Assembly (NCBI RefSeq): GCF_024139115.2
Contig: NC_085139.1
Location: forward strand, 7,287,533-7,351,532
DNA from: Armigeres subalbatus
Taxonomy: Eukaryota; Arthropoda; Insecta; Diptera; Culicidae
DNA: 64,000 nt
Direction: 5' to 3'
The translations under genes were made by a program, and so were the position numbers. Under the pieces are notes generated by a model, which had not been told where the DNA came from, ran no database searches, and worked only from the letters and a program-made list of their open reading frames with translations. This document shows, one piece after another, positions 23,320 through 33,609 of the stretch (position 1 is its first letter; each line of letters starts with the position of its first letter).

Positions 23320-25722
23320 TTGCGCAGGCCCAATAAGACGCCTTTAAAAACAACTACTACGAACGACATAGAAGATAATACGACTCGATACAATCGGCAA
23401 CGACCTAGTCGACGAAAAAAGGATCACGATTGGAAGCTTGGAACATGGAACTGCAAGTCGCTAGGCTTCACAGGTTGCGACAGGATAATCTACGATGAAT
23501 TACATCCCCGTAACTTCGATGTCGTAGCGCTGCAGGAAATCTGCTGGACAGGACAGAAAGTGTGGAAAAGCGGGCATCGAGCGGCTACCTTCTACCAAAG
23601 CTGTGGCACCACCAACGAGCTGGGAACCGGCTTCATAGTGCTGGGAAAGATGCGCCAACGCGTGATTGGGTGGCAGCCAATCAACGCAAGGATGTGCAAG
23701 CTGAGGATGAAAGGCCGTTTCTTCAACTATAGCATCATCAACGTGCACTGCCCACACGAAGGGAGATCCGACGACGAGAAAGAAGCGTTCTATGCGCAGC
23801 TGGAGCAGACATACGATGGATGCCCACTGCGGGACGTCAAAATCGTCATCGGTGACATGAACGCTCAGGTAGGACGGGAGGAAATGTATAGACCGGTCAT
23901 CGGACCGAATAGTCTGCATACCGTATCGAACGACAACGGCCAACGATGCATAAACTTTGCAGCCTCCCGCGGAATGGTAGTCCGAAGCACTTTCTTCCCC
24001 CGCAAGAATATCCACAAGGCCACATGGAAATCACTTAATCAAGTAACGGAAAACCAAATCGACCACGTTCTAATCGACGGTAAATTCTTCTCCGACATCA
24101 CGAACGTACGCACTTACCGCAGTGCGAATATTGAATCCGACCACTACCTCGTCGCAGTATGTCTGCGCTCAAAACTCTCAACGGTGATCAACACGCGTCG
24201 GAGTCGTCCGCCGCGGCTTAACATTGGGCGGTTACAAGACGGTAGACTAGCCCAAGACTACGCGCAGCTGCTGGAAGTGGCACTCCCAACGGAAGAGCAG
24301 CTAGGCGCAGCATCTCTTGAAGATGGCTGGAGAGATATTCGATCCGCCATTGGAAGCACCGCAACCGCTGCACTAGGCACGGTGGCTCCGGATCAGAGAA
24401 ACGACTGGTATGACGGCGAATGTGAGCAGTTAGTTGAGGAGAAGAATGCAGCATGGGCGAGATTGCTGCAACACCGCACGAGGGCGAACGAGGCACGATA
24501 CAAACGGGCGCGGAACAGACAAAACTCGATTTTCCGGAGGAAAAAGCGCCAGCAGGAAGATCGAGACCGTGAAGAGACGGAGGAACTGTACCGCGCTAAT
24601 AACGCACGAAAGTTCTATGAGAAATTGAACCGTTCACGTAAGGGCCACGTGCCGCAGCCCGATATGTGTAAGAACATAAACGGGAACCTTCTTACGAACG
24701 AGCGTGAGGTGATCCAAAGGTGGCGGCAGCACTACGAAGAGCACCTGAATGGCGATATTGCAGACAACGGTGGCGGTATGGTAATGAACCTAGGAGCACG
24801 CGCGCAGGACATGCGACTTCCGGCTCCGAATCTCCAGGAAATCCAGGAGGAGATCGGCCGGCTGAAAAACAACAAAGCCCCTGGAGTTGACCAACTACCA
24901 GGAGAGCTGTTTAAACACGGTGGTGAAGCACTGGCTAAAGCGCTGATTACCAAGGTTTGGGAGGATGAGGTTCTGCCGCAGGAGTGGATGGAAGGTGTGG
25001 TGTGTCCCATCTACAAAAAGGGCGATAAGCTGGAATGTAGCAACTACCGCGCAATCACATTGCTGAACGCCGCCTACAAGGTACTCTCCCAAATTTTGTG
25101 CCGCCGACTACCACCAATTGCAAGAGAGTTCGTGGGGCAGTACCAGGCAGGATTTATGGGTGAACGCTCTACCACAGACCAGGTGTTCGCCATACGTCAG
25201 GTAATGCAGAAATGCCGCGAATACAACGTGCCCACACATCATCTATTTATCGACTTCAAAGCCGCATATGATACAATCGATCGGGACCAGCTATGGCAGC
25301 TAATGCACGAAAACGGATTTCCGGATAAACTGATACGGTTGATTAAGGCGACGATAGATCGTGTGATGTGCGTAGTTCGGGGGGCATTCTCGAGTCCCTT
25401 CGAAACGCGCAGAGGGTTACGGCAAGGTGATGGTCTTTCGTGTCTGCTATTCAACATCGCTTTGGAAGGAGTAATACAAAGGGCAGGGATTGACACGAGT
25501 GGTACGATTTTCACGAAGTCCGTCCAGTTATTTGGTTTCGCCGACGACATTGATATCATGGCACGTAACTTTGAGAGGATGGAGGAAGCCTACATCAGAC
25601 TGAAAAGCGAAGCTAAACGGATTGGACTAGTCATCAACACGTCGAAGACGAAGTACATGATAGGAAGAGGCTCAAGAGAGGTCAATGTGAGCCACCCACC
25701 ACGAGTTTCTGACGAGTGGTGA
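23320..25722 (+). CDS. Endonuclease-reverse transcriptase of RTE-like LINE, N-terminal 800 residues
   Basis: The polyprotein nicks target DNA and copies its RNA there. Residues about 35-290 form an APE-type endonuclease: GTWNCKSL, LQEICWTG with the metal-binding glutamate, GDMNAQVG, and the SDHYLV end. The RT fills about 510-780: NNKAPGVDQLPGELF, IYKKGD, FIDFKAAYD, RRGLRQGDGLSCLLFN and FGFADDIDIM with the catalytic aspartates. All visible key residues are intact. The open frame has no ATG at its start (first codon TTG), so the true initiation site is uncertain. The frame is lost by a small indel at about 25700-25716 just after KTKYMIG, and the rest of the protein continues in another frame at 25733. 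Confidence 0.85.
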   Translation: MRRPNKTPLKTTTTNDIEDNTTRYNRQRPSRRKKDHDWKLGTWNCKSLGFTGCDRIIYDELHPRNFDVVALQEICWTGQKVWKSGHRAATFYQSCGTTNELGTGFIVLGKMRQRVIGWQPINARMCKLRMKGRFFNYSIINVHCPHEGRSDDEKEAFYAQLEQTYDGCPLRDVKIVIGDMNAQVGREEMYRPVIGPNSLHTVSNDNGQRCINFAASRGMVVRSTFFPRKNIHKATWKSLNQVTENQIDHVLIDGKFFSDITNVRTYRSANIESDHYLVAVCLRSKLSTVINTRRSRPPRLNIGRLQDGRLAQDYAQLLEVALPTEEQLGAASLEDGWRDIRSAIGSTATAALGTVAPDQRNDWYDGECEQLVEEKNAAWARLLQHRTRANEARYKRARNRQNSIFRRKKRQQEDRDREETEELYRANNARKFYEKLNRSRKGHVPQPDMCKNINGNLLTNEREVIQRWRQHYEEHLNGDIADNGGGMVMNLGARAQDMRLPAPNLQEIQEEIGRLKNNKAPGVDQLPGELFKHGGEALAKALITKVWEDEVLPQEWMEGVVCPIYKKGDKLECSNYRAITLLNAAYKVLSQILCRRLPPIAREFVGQYQAGFMGERSTTDQVFAIRQVMQKCREYNVPTHHLFIDFKAAYDTIDRDQLWQLMHENGFPDKLIRLIKATIDRVMCVVRGAFSSPFETRRGLRQGDGLSCLLFNIALEGVIQRAGIDTSGTIFTKSVQLFGFADDIDIMARNFERMEEAYIRLKSEAKRIGLVINTSKTKYMIGRGSREVNVSHPPRVSDEW

Positions 25723-26347
25723 CGAAATCGAGGTGGTTGAAGAATTCGTGTACTTGGGCTCACTGGTGACCGCCGATAACGATACCAGCAGAGAAATTCG
25801 GAGACGCATAGTGGCTGGAAATCGTACGTACTTTGGAATCCGCAAGACGCTCCGATCGAATAGAGTTCGCCGCCGTACCAAACTGACTATCTACAAAACG
25901 CTTATAAGACCGGTAGTTCTCTACGGACACGAGACCTGGACGATGCTCGTGGAGGACCAACGCGCACTGAGAGTTTTCGAAAGGAAAGTGTTGCGTACCA
26001 TCTATGGTGGGGTGCAGATGGCGGACGGTACGTGGAGGAGGCGAATGAACCACGAGTTGCATCAGCTGTTGGGAGAACCATCCATCGTTCACACCGCGAA
26101 AATCGGAAGACTGCGGTGGGCCGGGCACGTAGCCAGAATGTCGGACAGTAATCCGGTGAAAATGGTTCTCGACAACGATCCGACGGGAACAAGAAGGCGA
26201 GGTGCACAGCGGGCAAGGTGGATCGATCAGGTGGAGGACGACTTGCGGACCCTCCGCAGACTGCGTGGTTGGCGAAGTGCAGCCATGGACCGAGCTGAAT
26301 GGAGAAGTCTTCTATGTGCAGCACAGGCCACTCCGGCCTTAGTCTGA
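25723..26347 (+). CDS. C-terminal part of the RTE-like polyprotein, frameshifted
   Basis: The region continues from the RT in a different frame: EEFVYLGSLVTADND, LYGHETWTM, GRLRWAGHVARMSDSNPVK, RARWIDQVEDDLRTL. This post-RT region is conserved among mosquito RTE-like elements and is shared with the copies at 16642-17301 and 63459-64000. The stop falls 18 bases before the element's end. Confidence 0.8.
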
Positions 26348-26443
26348 TGATAAATAAATAAATAATGTTACACTAACGGCCCTGTTGCGATTAGTCAATG
26401 TGTGAAATTATGGGTCAATTCATGTTTTATTGTACATTGTACC

Positions 26444-26655
26444 TGTAAGATTTACAATTCGATGTTTTGCAATTCGATCTCGAAGAACCGAACCCCTTTC
26501 GCTGAAAAACACTATAATAAACGAAAAAGAGTGTGATATGTAGTACACATGGAAATGACATAAATACTGCTAAAAATATAGAGCTCGTTCTCTTTTGAAC
26601 GTCTACTGCCTAAGTAACAACACGGTTCATTTTATCTCAGAAAAGAAAACTTATA
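26444..26655 (+). repeat. 5' LTR of the Ty3-type element
   Basis: The LTR is 212 bp with TG start and TA end. A 3-copy CTGTTGCTGCCATTT minisatellite follows in the leader at 26763-26820. Confidence 0.9.
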
Positions 26656-27239
26656 GTGGCGACGAGGATAAACTAAAGTAGTGAAGTTTGACAACGCGTA
26701 CAAGATAATTTAAAAAGGTGTTTTTAAAGTAGTTACTGGAATCCGGAGAGTTTGTGGGGTATTTGCTGTTGCTGCCATTTGCTGTTGCTGCCATTTGCTG
26801 GTGCTGCCATTTGCCGTTGCTGGCTAGTCGAGAACGCCGCGGGAATTGGGAGTGTCGAGCCATAGGAAGTCTGTTGGAAACAGAGGTGGTGCTGTCCAGG
26901 GTAGTCACGAACCGGGATCGCTATTATTTAGCTTTATGGTGAGTGAAGTACCTCTCTTGATATTAGTAATTGCAAAGTAATTGTTTGGTGAACAATAGAG
27001 CATAGAGATTGATTTGAAAGAAGCCATTATCCTATTTCGTGACTAATTTGCATATGGTGTTTTATTTATTGTGGAAATAGCCGGGCGATAGCGACGCCAT
27101 TGTGATACCAGTGTCTAGCGCTTCCATAGCGACACGATTAACGGCAGTTCTGGAAGATTACCGGGGTGAGCGAAAAGATTGCTAACAGTTCAATACAAGC
27201 TGTTTCGGATTTTGAGACGGAGTAATACTTAGCCAAAGC

Positions 27240-27743
27240 ATGGCGCTGATTGGAGTGGTTGATCCTTACGTTCTTAATACCTCTTTTTCCAATTATGTAG
27301 AGCATTTTGAGTATTTTTTATCGGCTAATGCCATAGCGGAGGATAAAAAGAAGGATTTATTCATGAATTTGTGTGGTATGGCAGTTTTCAATGAACTGAA
27401 ATTGCTATACCCTGCCACTGATTTAAAGACTCTGAGTTATGCAGAAATAACAAAGAAACTTAAGGAGCGTTTTGACAGAATAGAATCAGAGGTAGTGTTG
27501 CGGTACAAATTTCGGTGCCGAATTCGAAGTCCCTCGGAGTCCGGGGAAAATTACATTTTGGCGGTTAAGTTGTTAGCTGAGCAGTGCGATTTCGGTGAGT
27601 TCCGTGACTCTGCAATCCGCGACCAGTTGATTTACGGTGTATATGACAAGGATTTACAGAGGCAATTATTGAATGAGGATAACTTGATTTTGAAATCGAC
27701 GGAAACACTGATTAAGAACCGGGAGGGATCTTGTCTCAGCTAG
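27240..27743 (+). CDS. Gag, N-terminal part, of the Ty3-type element
   Basis: A real ATG opens a 167-residue protein, MALIGVVDPYVLNTSFSNYV onward, with the capsid-like helices of Ty3 gag (FEYFLSANAI, KKDLFMNLCG, YAEITKKLKERF). It ends at a TAG after NREGSC; the zinc-knuckle half follows in another frame, so this copy's gag is broken. Confidence 0.75.
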   Translation: MALIGVVDPYVLNTSFSNYVEHFEYFLSANAIAEDKKKDLFMNLCGMAVFNELKLLYPATDLKTLSYAEITKKLKERFDRIESEVVLRYKFRCRIRSPSESGENYILAVKLLAEQCDFGEFRDSAIRDQLIYGVYDKDLQRQLLNEDNLILKSTETLIKNREGSCLS

Positions 27744-27747
27744 AGCG

Positions 27748-28248
27748 ATGGGGATCAATTCGGATACTGTGAATTCCGTTAGATTTCGGTTAGGCCGGCG
27801 TGATACTAGATACGAAAGGAGATTTGATGCATATGGAAGGAGTGACAGGTCGCGAAGCAGAAATCGGGATCACTATAGCAGGGATGATCGTGGACGTTCT
27901 GACTCGAATTACAGATCTTCCGGTAAAAGAAGATACGCTAACTTTACGTGTTTCTTTTGTAAGCAGAAAGGGCACGTACAAAGGAATTGTTTCCGCTTCA
28001 AGAATAGTCAGAAGTGTACAGTGAATTTCGTCAAGGAAAGTTCGGACCGGGTTTCGGATTCGGAGAGCGTGCACGATTATTTCAAACGATTGCGAGTAGA
28101 ATACAACACGGGGAGCGAGTCTACAGGTGATTACTCGTGTATGATGATCAAATCTATTAATCACATAAGTGAACCTTGTCTCCTTAATGTAGAAATTGAG
28201 GGAAAACTGTTGAAATGGAGGCAGATAGTGGTTCAGCCTTCTCTGTGA
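27748..28248 (+). pseudogene. Gag nucleocapsid part of the Ty3-type element
   Basis: The frame carries an arginine- and serine-rich segment followed by one CCHC knuckle, CFFCKQKGHVQRNC, at about residue 68. It lies in a different frame from the gag N-terminus and from the protease downstream. Confidence 0.75.
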
Positions 28249-28566
28249 TGGGCAAAACAGAATTTTTCAACTTTTTTTGGAAATTTCCCCATAAGAGCTT
28301 GTCACCGTAAGTTGGTAGTGGTAAATGGATCATCTTTCGAGATTTTTGGAGTCGCGAGGGTAAAAGTTTTGCTCAACAGAAGAGTAGCTCATATGGAGCT
28401 TGTGGTTTTGAACACTATCCACCATTTCATTCCTTTGTTAGGAAGAGATTGGTTGGACATTTTTTGTGATGGATGGAGACAGAAACTATGTAATGTTTTC
28501 TCAATAAAAGGCGCAAAGACACGTGACGAAATAATTTTAAATGAAATAAAAAGCAAAATATACTAA
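28216..28566 (+). pseudogene. Protease of the Ty3-type element, frameshifted
   Basis: ADSGSAFSVM at 28219-28250 is the aspartic protease active site (D-S-G form). A frame change near 28300 leads to the second half with the IPLLGRDWL flap-end motif. The broken frame makes this copy inactive. Confidence 0.7.
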
Positions 28567-28684
28567 CATTTTTGATGGTAACATTTCTACTCCCATCAGC
28601 GGTTTTGAGGCAGACTTAGTCCTTCGCGAAGAAAAGCCAGTTTTTAAAAAATCATATGACGTTCCCTACCGTTTGAAGGAGTAA

Positions 28685-31423
28685 CTTTTAAGTTTATTGG
28701 ATGAAATGGAAAAAGATGGAATTATTACACCGATCAAAACTAGCCTTTGGGCTTCACCAGTGGTGGTGGTAGCTAAGAGGGATGAGTCTTTAAGACTAGT
28801 TGTTGACTGTAAACTCTCAATTAATAAGGTGTTAATACCAAACACCTATCATTTTCCAATGGCTCAGGATCTGTTTGCCTCGTTGGAGGATTGTAAAGTA
28901 TTTTGTTCCTTAGATTTATCGAATGCCTATACACAACTGAAACTTTCTGAAAACTCTAAGAAATTTGTAGTTATTAATACTATAAAGGGACTGTATACAT
29001 ACAACAGGCTCCCTCAAGGAGCTTCGTCCAGCGCCGCGATCTTCCAGCAGGTAATGGACACGATTTTGAAAGATTTAGAATTTGTATTTTGCTACTTGGA
29101 CGATGTGCTAATTGCTGGCAGATCTGTAGAAGAATGCCGTTCAAGATTGATGGAAGTTTTAGACCGTTTGTCAAAAGCAAACATAAAAGTAAATTTAAGC
29201 AAATGTAAGTTTTTTGTCACTAGTTTACCATATTTAGGTCATATTATTTCGGACAAGGGGCTAGCACCTAACCCTGACAAAGTAGCGACAATTAAAAATG
29301 CTCAAATTCCACAGAACACAACTCAATTAAAAGCCTTCCTTGGGTTAATAAATTATTATGGAAAATTTTTAAGAAATCTCTCTTCAACTTTGAGCCCCCT
29401 TTACAGATTGCTAAAAAAGGACACCAAATTCGTGTGGGACAGTGCTTGTGATAAAGCGTTTAATGGTTGTAAAAATCAGTTGCTTGAGGCAAATTTTTTA
29501 GTTTTGTACAATCCTAAACTACCGATAGTAGTAAGTGCAGATGCATCTTCCTATGGTTTGGGGGGAGTAATATCCCATGTAATTGAAGGTACAGAAAGCC
29601 CTATTTGTTTTGCTTCTTTCTCGCTCAACTCAGCTCAAAAAACGTATCCGATCCTGCACCTTGAAGCTCTAGCAATCGTTTCAACCATTAAGAGATTCCA
29701 TAAATTCCTGTATGGACAAAAGTTTATTGTCTATACAGACCATAAACCTCTCTTGGGAATTTTGGGTAAATCAGGAAGGAATACGATTTATGTAACCAGA
29801 CTCCAACGCTTCGTCATGGATTTAGCGATTTACAATTTTGAGATTTGTTACAGGCCTTCAGAGAAAATGGGTAACGCTGACTTCTGCTCGAGATTTCCTT
29901 TGAATCTTGAGCTTCCCAAGCATTATGAAGTTCCCAGTGTGAATAGCTTGAATTTTTCACCAGAGTTTCCAATAGAGTTTTCAACCATTGCGAAAGAAAC
30001 TAAAGTTGACTCTCTCTTGCAAGAAATAATCTGGTATATAAGGCATGGCTGGCCAGAGCGAATCGATAGAAATCTCAAAGATATCTATTCTCAGCACCAT
30101 GATCTTGAAGTAGTAGACGGATGTTTGCTGTTTCAAGAAAGAGTATTGGTCCCTAAAAAACTACAACAACAGGTCCTCAAGCTTCTTCACGCCAATCACA
30201 TAGGATTAATTAAAATGAAGCAACTGGCTAGAAGGAGCGTATACTGGTTTGGTATAAATAAGGACCTTGAGGATCATTTGAATAACTGCAGTATTTGTCA
30301 AAGAATGGCTGTTGGACAAGGACAAAACATTACTTCAAAGTGGACTCCTACAACCCGGCCATTTAGTAGGGTTCACGCAGATTTCTTCTTTTTTGAGCGC
30401 CATACCTTTTTGTTAATCATCGATAGCTTCTCCAAATGGCTTGAAATAAAATGGATGAAACATGGTACTGATGCTGAGAAGGTTATTAGACAATTTTCTA
30501 ACTTTTTTGCTAGGTTTGGGCTACCGGATGTTGTAGTAACTGACAATGGCCCACCATTCAATTCTCAGCACTTTGTCTCTTTCCTTGAGAGGCAAGGAAT
30601 TTGTGTTTTGAAAAGTCCCCCGTATCACCCACAGAGCAACGGGCAAGCTGAGCGGTTGGTGAGAGTGGCAAAAGATGTGTTGAAAAAGTTTTTACTGGAT
30701 CAGAATATGAGACATTTAGATCTTGCTGATAAGTTAATCTTCTTCCTATTTAATTACCGGAACACATGTTTGACTGAAGGAGATTTTCCATCGGAAAGGA
30801 TTTTCAAATACAAGCCGAAAACAGCATTGGACCTAATCAATCCTAAGAGTTCATATAAGAAACAGCTAGCACAATCAATAGACGTACCTAAGTTTCAGGA
30901 ACAACGTGAACCGGATCGTTTTACGACTCAGTCAGTTGTGAGGACTTACGATCCTTTTTCGAATTTGATAACAGGGGACAAGGTTTATTACAGAAATAAT
31001 AAAATAACTAGTACCGAAAGATGGTTAGAGGCTGTGTTTATTAAAAGAGTCTCTACTAATATATTGCAGATATCGTTGGGGAGTCATCTGATCTCGGCCC
31101 ACAAGGGGCAGATTAGACTGACCGGACAAGATGATCGTGAACGTAAGGTGAGACTTCGGATCATGGAGGAATCGTTGGCCGAGCGTGGAAGTGAGAGCCG
31201 AACGAAAAGGTATCGGTTGGATTCCGATGATGACCCTCCATTCCTAGGATTCCCTCCTCCGCCTCCGGCTAGAAAAGAAATGCATCCCCAGGCGCTACTA
31301 GTTGATTACCCACCTTTAAAGAAACGGAGGACAGTCTCAACAGCAATACAAAATGAAAGTGAAGTTCGACGTTCGGTGCGAACACGGAAGATTAATAAGG
31401 ACAACATGTACATATATAATTAA
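28685..31423 (+). CDS. Pol (RT, RNase H, integrase) of the Ty3-type element
   Basis: The frame stays open for over 900 codons but has an in-frame TAA at 28682-28684 just before the RT, so it opens on a TTG, not an ATG. RT motifs: NRLPQGASSSAAIFQQ and FCYLDDVLIAG. RNase H: SADASSYGLGG and YTDHKPLLG. Integrase: an HHCC zinc-binding module (HANHIGLIKMKQLA to CSICQ) and the catalytic D, D, E in HADFFFF, VVTDNGPPF and SNGQAERL. The C-terminal tail is basic and proline-rich. These enzymes copy the element's RNA and insert the cDNA. Confidence 0.85.
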   Translation, partial: LLSLLDEMEKDGIITPIKTSLWASPVVVVAKRDESLRLVVDCKLSINKVLIPNTYHFPMAQDLFASLEDCKVFCSLDLSNAYTQLKLSENSKKFVVINTIKGLYTYNRLPQGASSSAAIFQQVMDTILKDLEFVFCYLDDVLIAGRSVEECRSRLMEVLDRLSKANIKVNLSKCKFFVTSLPYLGHIISDKGLAPNPDKVATIKNAQIPQNTTQLKAFLGLINYYGKFLRNLSSTLSPLYRLLKKDTKFVWDSACDKAFNGCKNQLLEANFLVLYNPKLPIVVSADASSYGLGGVISHVIEGTESPICFASFSLNSAQKTYPILHLEALAIVSTIKRFHKFLYGQKFIVYTDHKPLLGILGKSGRNTIYVTRLQRFVMDLAIYNFEICYRPSEKMGNADFCSRFPLNLELPKHYEVPSVNSLNFSPEFPIEFSTIAKETKVDSLLQEIIWYIRHGWPERIDRNLKDIYSQHHDLEVVDGCLLFQERVLVPKKLQQQVLKLLHANHIGLIKMKQLARRSVYWFGINKDLEDHLNNCSICQRMAVGQGQNITSKWTPTTRPFSRVHADFFFFERHTFLLIIDSFSKWLEIKWMKHGTDAEKVIRQFSNFFARFGLPDVVVTDNGPPFNSQHFVSFLERQGICVLKSPPYHPQSNGQAERLVRVAKDVLKKFLLDQNMRHLDLADKLIFFLFNYRNTCLTEGDFPSERIFKYKPKTALDLINPKSSYKKQLAQSIDVPKFQEQREPDRFTTQSVVRTYDPFSNLITGDKVYYRNNKITSTERWLEAVFIKRVSTNILQISLGSHLISAHKGQIRLTGQDDRERKVRLRIMEESLAERGSESRTKRYRLDSDDDPPFLGFPPPPPARKEMHPQALLVDYPPLKKRRTVSTAIQNESEVRRSVRTRKINKDNMYIYN

Positions 31424-31616
31424 GTGAATAGAGTGTGGTTGCAGAATTATCTGTTCAAGAATTATTATATTTTCCTAATTTCATTATATGTAAGTGAATT
31501 CAGATTTAAAGATTTCAAGAAAAACAGAAGTTTGTTCGATTATATTAGTTTCGTGAGAATTCATTAGATTTTCAAATATTTGAATTGTCGAAGTTTTAAA
31601 CTCAAAGGAAAGGTAT

Positions 31617-31827
31617 TGTAAGATTTACAGTTCGATGTTTTGCAATTCGATCTCGAAGAACCGAACCCTTTCGCTGAAAAACACAATAATAAACGAAGAA
31701 GAGTGTGATATGTAGTACACATGGAAATGACATAAATACTGCTAAAAATATAGAGCTCGTTCTCTTTTGAACGTCTACTGCCTAAGTAACAACACGGTTC
31801 ATTTTATCTCAGAAAAGAAAACTTATA
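31617..31827 (+). repeat. 3' LTR of the Ty3-type element
   Basis: The LTR is 211 bp, about 98 percent identical to the 5' LTR by eye, and is followed by the GTACC duplication. Confidence 0.9.
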
Positions 31828-31832
31828 GTACC

Positions 31833-32460
31833 TTTATTACAATCGGAGTGAGTCTATGTCACAAAATGTAGTTATCAAAACAAATGCTTAATGTTTAATA
31901 CTCGGTTTAATATACAAAGTTGCTACTGTTTCGTCCTAGAAAATTTTTCATTTTTGCTTTTATTGTTTCAACGATTTGATTTGAATGAACTTGAATCACG
32001 TTGTTTTTAAAGTTTCACGTGTTTTTACTCACATCTGTTCGATTAGGGAATTTTTTATTCATATTAATGATTCTAGTTTGTTAGATACACTATTATAAAA
32101 CTATTATAATACATGTTTTGTCAAATACTGTATGATCGAATAGCCAAATCAATAGAGTTCAACAGAATCGGAATCAAGGATGGTTAAACTCGACATTTCT
32201 TTAAAAAAATGCTGGCAAGATTTAAGGCTCCCCCAGACCAAACAGTTTTTTTTTTATTTTGACAAATAAGTTTTTATACCTTCGGGCCTTACAATACACA
32301 ATTATGAAAAATGTTATTCCATAAAGATAGACGGAACACAGAGCTACTAGCAACGTTTAATAAGCGCGCAAGGTAACTATCGGTATCATCATTTATCAAT
32401 AATCATGCTTTGTTGGATACGAAATAATCAAAGTCTTTTATGAATCGTAGGGGTATACCC
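31833..32460. other. Intronic A+T-rich stretch, nothing recognised
   Basis: No gene or repeat boundary is visible. Confidence 0.5.
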
Positions 32461-32680
32461 CGTTAGGCATAAAGAAGTTAGGCATAAGTACGTTAGGCAT
32501 AATGGACGTTAGGCATAATGGACGATAGGCATAATGTACGTTAGGCATAATGGTCGTTGGGCATATAATGGCCCAAAGAACAGCCTATGACATTAAGAAG
32601 GCCGAATTATGCTAAACGTCCATTATGCCTAACGTACTTATGCCTAACGTCATTATGCCTAACGTACTTATGCCTAACGT
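32461..32680. repeat. Repeated-phrase foldback element
   Basis: Seven tandem copies of a 15-16-base phrase of the type GTTAGGCATAATGGAC run left to right, then about 45 bp of spacer, then four to five copies of the complement (TTATGCCTAACGTAC). The two halves can pair as a long hairpin in several registers. Confidence 0.85.
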
Positions 32681-33159
32681 CGCGGACCCGAATCGTAGTA
32701 CCATCTCTTGCATATTTGTCGGTTTTCTGTAGACATTGTGATAAAAAAATTTATCATCCAAAAATGTTAGCGTTATTGGATGTATCGATGGTTGAACCAG
32801 CAGTCAAGTGCCGAGTGAAGAAGATAATAATGGAACGTACTACGATGCCTACCACTTGCGACCGGTTCGAGAAAAATTTGAAGAATCTTCGATGTGACTA
32901 TAGCGCAATTCTATGGCAGAGTGGAGTGCAGATTCATCAAAGCACTAAAGCTCTTTCAGAAGGTTGGAAGGTTGCTTGTAATTATCAGAAATACACATTC
33001 TACGAAGGAACACTATTAACAGAATATCCCTCGAAGTACCTGGTATTTTCCTGGTTGTAGAAATTGGACAAGTCGCCACGAATTGAAATTAATGTGTGAT
33101 GCTGCCGTAGAGTTGGAAGAAAGTTCGGATTGAGCTATTCAACATCTATTACCACTTGT

Positions 33160-33390
33160 CATAAGACGAGTTTGTACAATCCCATTGAATTCCACCACTT
33201 AATTGTATCTTGACAGATACTCGAAGTCAAGTCAAGTACGAGACACTGAAGACGGCCTTACTGTTGAGGTCGAAATACGTATCTGTCAAGATATAATTAA
33301 GTGGTGGAATTCAATGGGATTGTACAAACTCGTCTTATGACAATTGAAGACATTCCACTAAAAAGCTCAAATTAATTTTCTTAACAAAAT
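33160..33390. mobile_element. Palindromic MITE, copy B
   Basis: The same element as 22065-22304 in the opposite orientation: arms TTGTCATAAGACGAGTTTG and complement, with the shoulder GACATTCCACTAAAAAGCT on the right. One half of the inner hairpin present in copy A is missing here. Confidence 0.75.
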
Positions 33391-33609
33391 CTATTACCAT
33401 CTGAAAAACAAAAATAATGGTGGATTAATTAAGGAAAATAAAAAAATAAAATCGCTGGAAACATTTTTACGCCATGCGAAATTACGTAATGGATACTGAG
33501 ATGACATTTCTGGGTACCGTTAGCGTGCGAAACTGGAACCATAAAAAATCGCCAGTTTCACATTGATTGTTGCTATTTTTGCGTTACATAATTATTGGAT
33601 CTTCCCTAA

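Larger units (their letters stand above)
23065..26365 (+). mobile_element. Near full-length RTE-like LINE
   Basis: The element is 3.3 kb, with a 255-bp leader, a single endonuclease-RT coding region and a very short 3' end reading ATAAATAAATAAATAA only a few bases after the stop. A 12-bp duplication TGTTACACTAAC flanks it (23053-23064 and 26366-26377). The minimal 3' UTR with simple repeats, the domain order and the lack of ORF1 fit the RTE clade. Confidence 0.85.
26444..31827 (+). mobile_element. Ty3-type LTR retrotransposon
   Basis: The LTRs of 212 bp (26444-26655) and 211 bp (31617-31827) start TGTAAGATTT and end AACTTATA and differ at about four places. GTACC is duplicated on both sides (26439-26443, 31828-31832). 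TGGCGACGAGGAT at 26657-26669 is the primer-binding-like site, and AAAGGAAAGG precedes the 3' LTR. Domain order is gag, protease, RT, RNase H, integrase, as in Ty3/gypsy; it may be Mag-like. It inserted 66 bp from the end of the RTE-like LINE. Confidence 0.9.

Noticed and set aside
32587..33060. Plus-strand frame of 157 codons
   Set aside because: Its first third is the right arm of a foldback repeat; the rest matches nothing I know.
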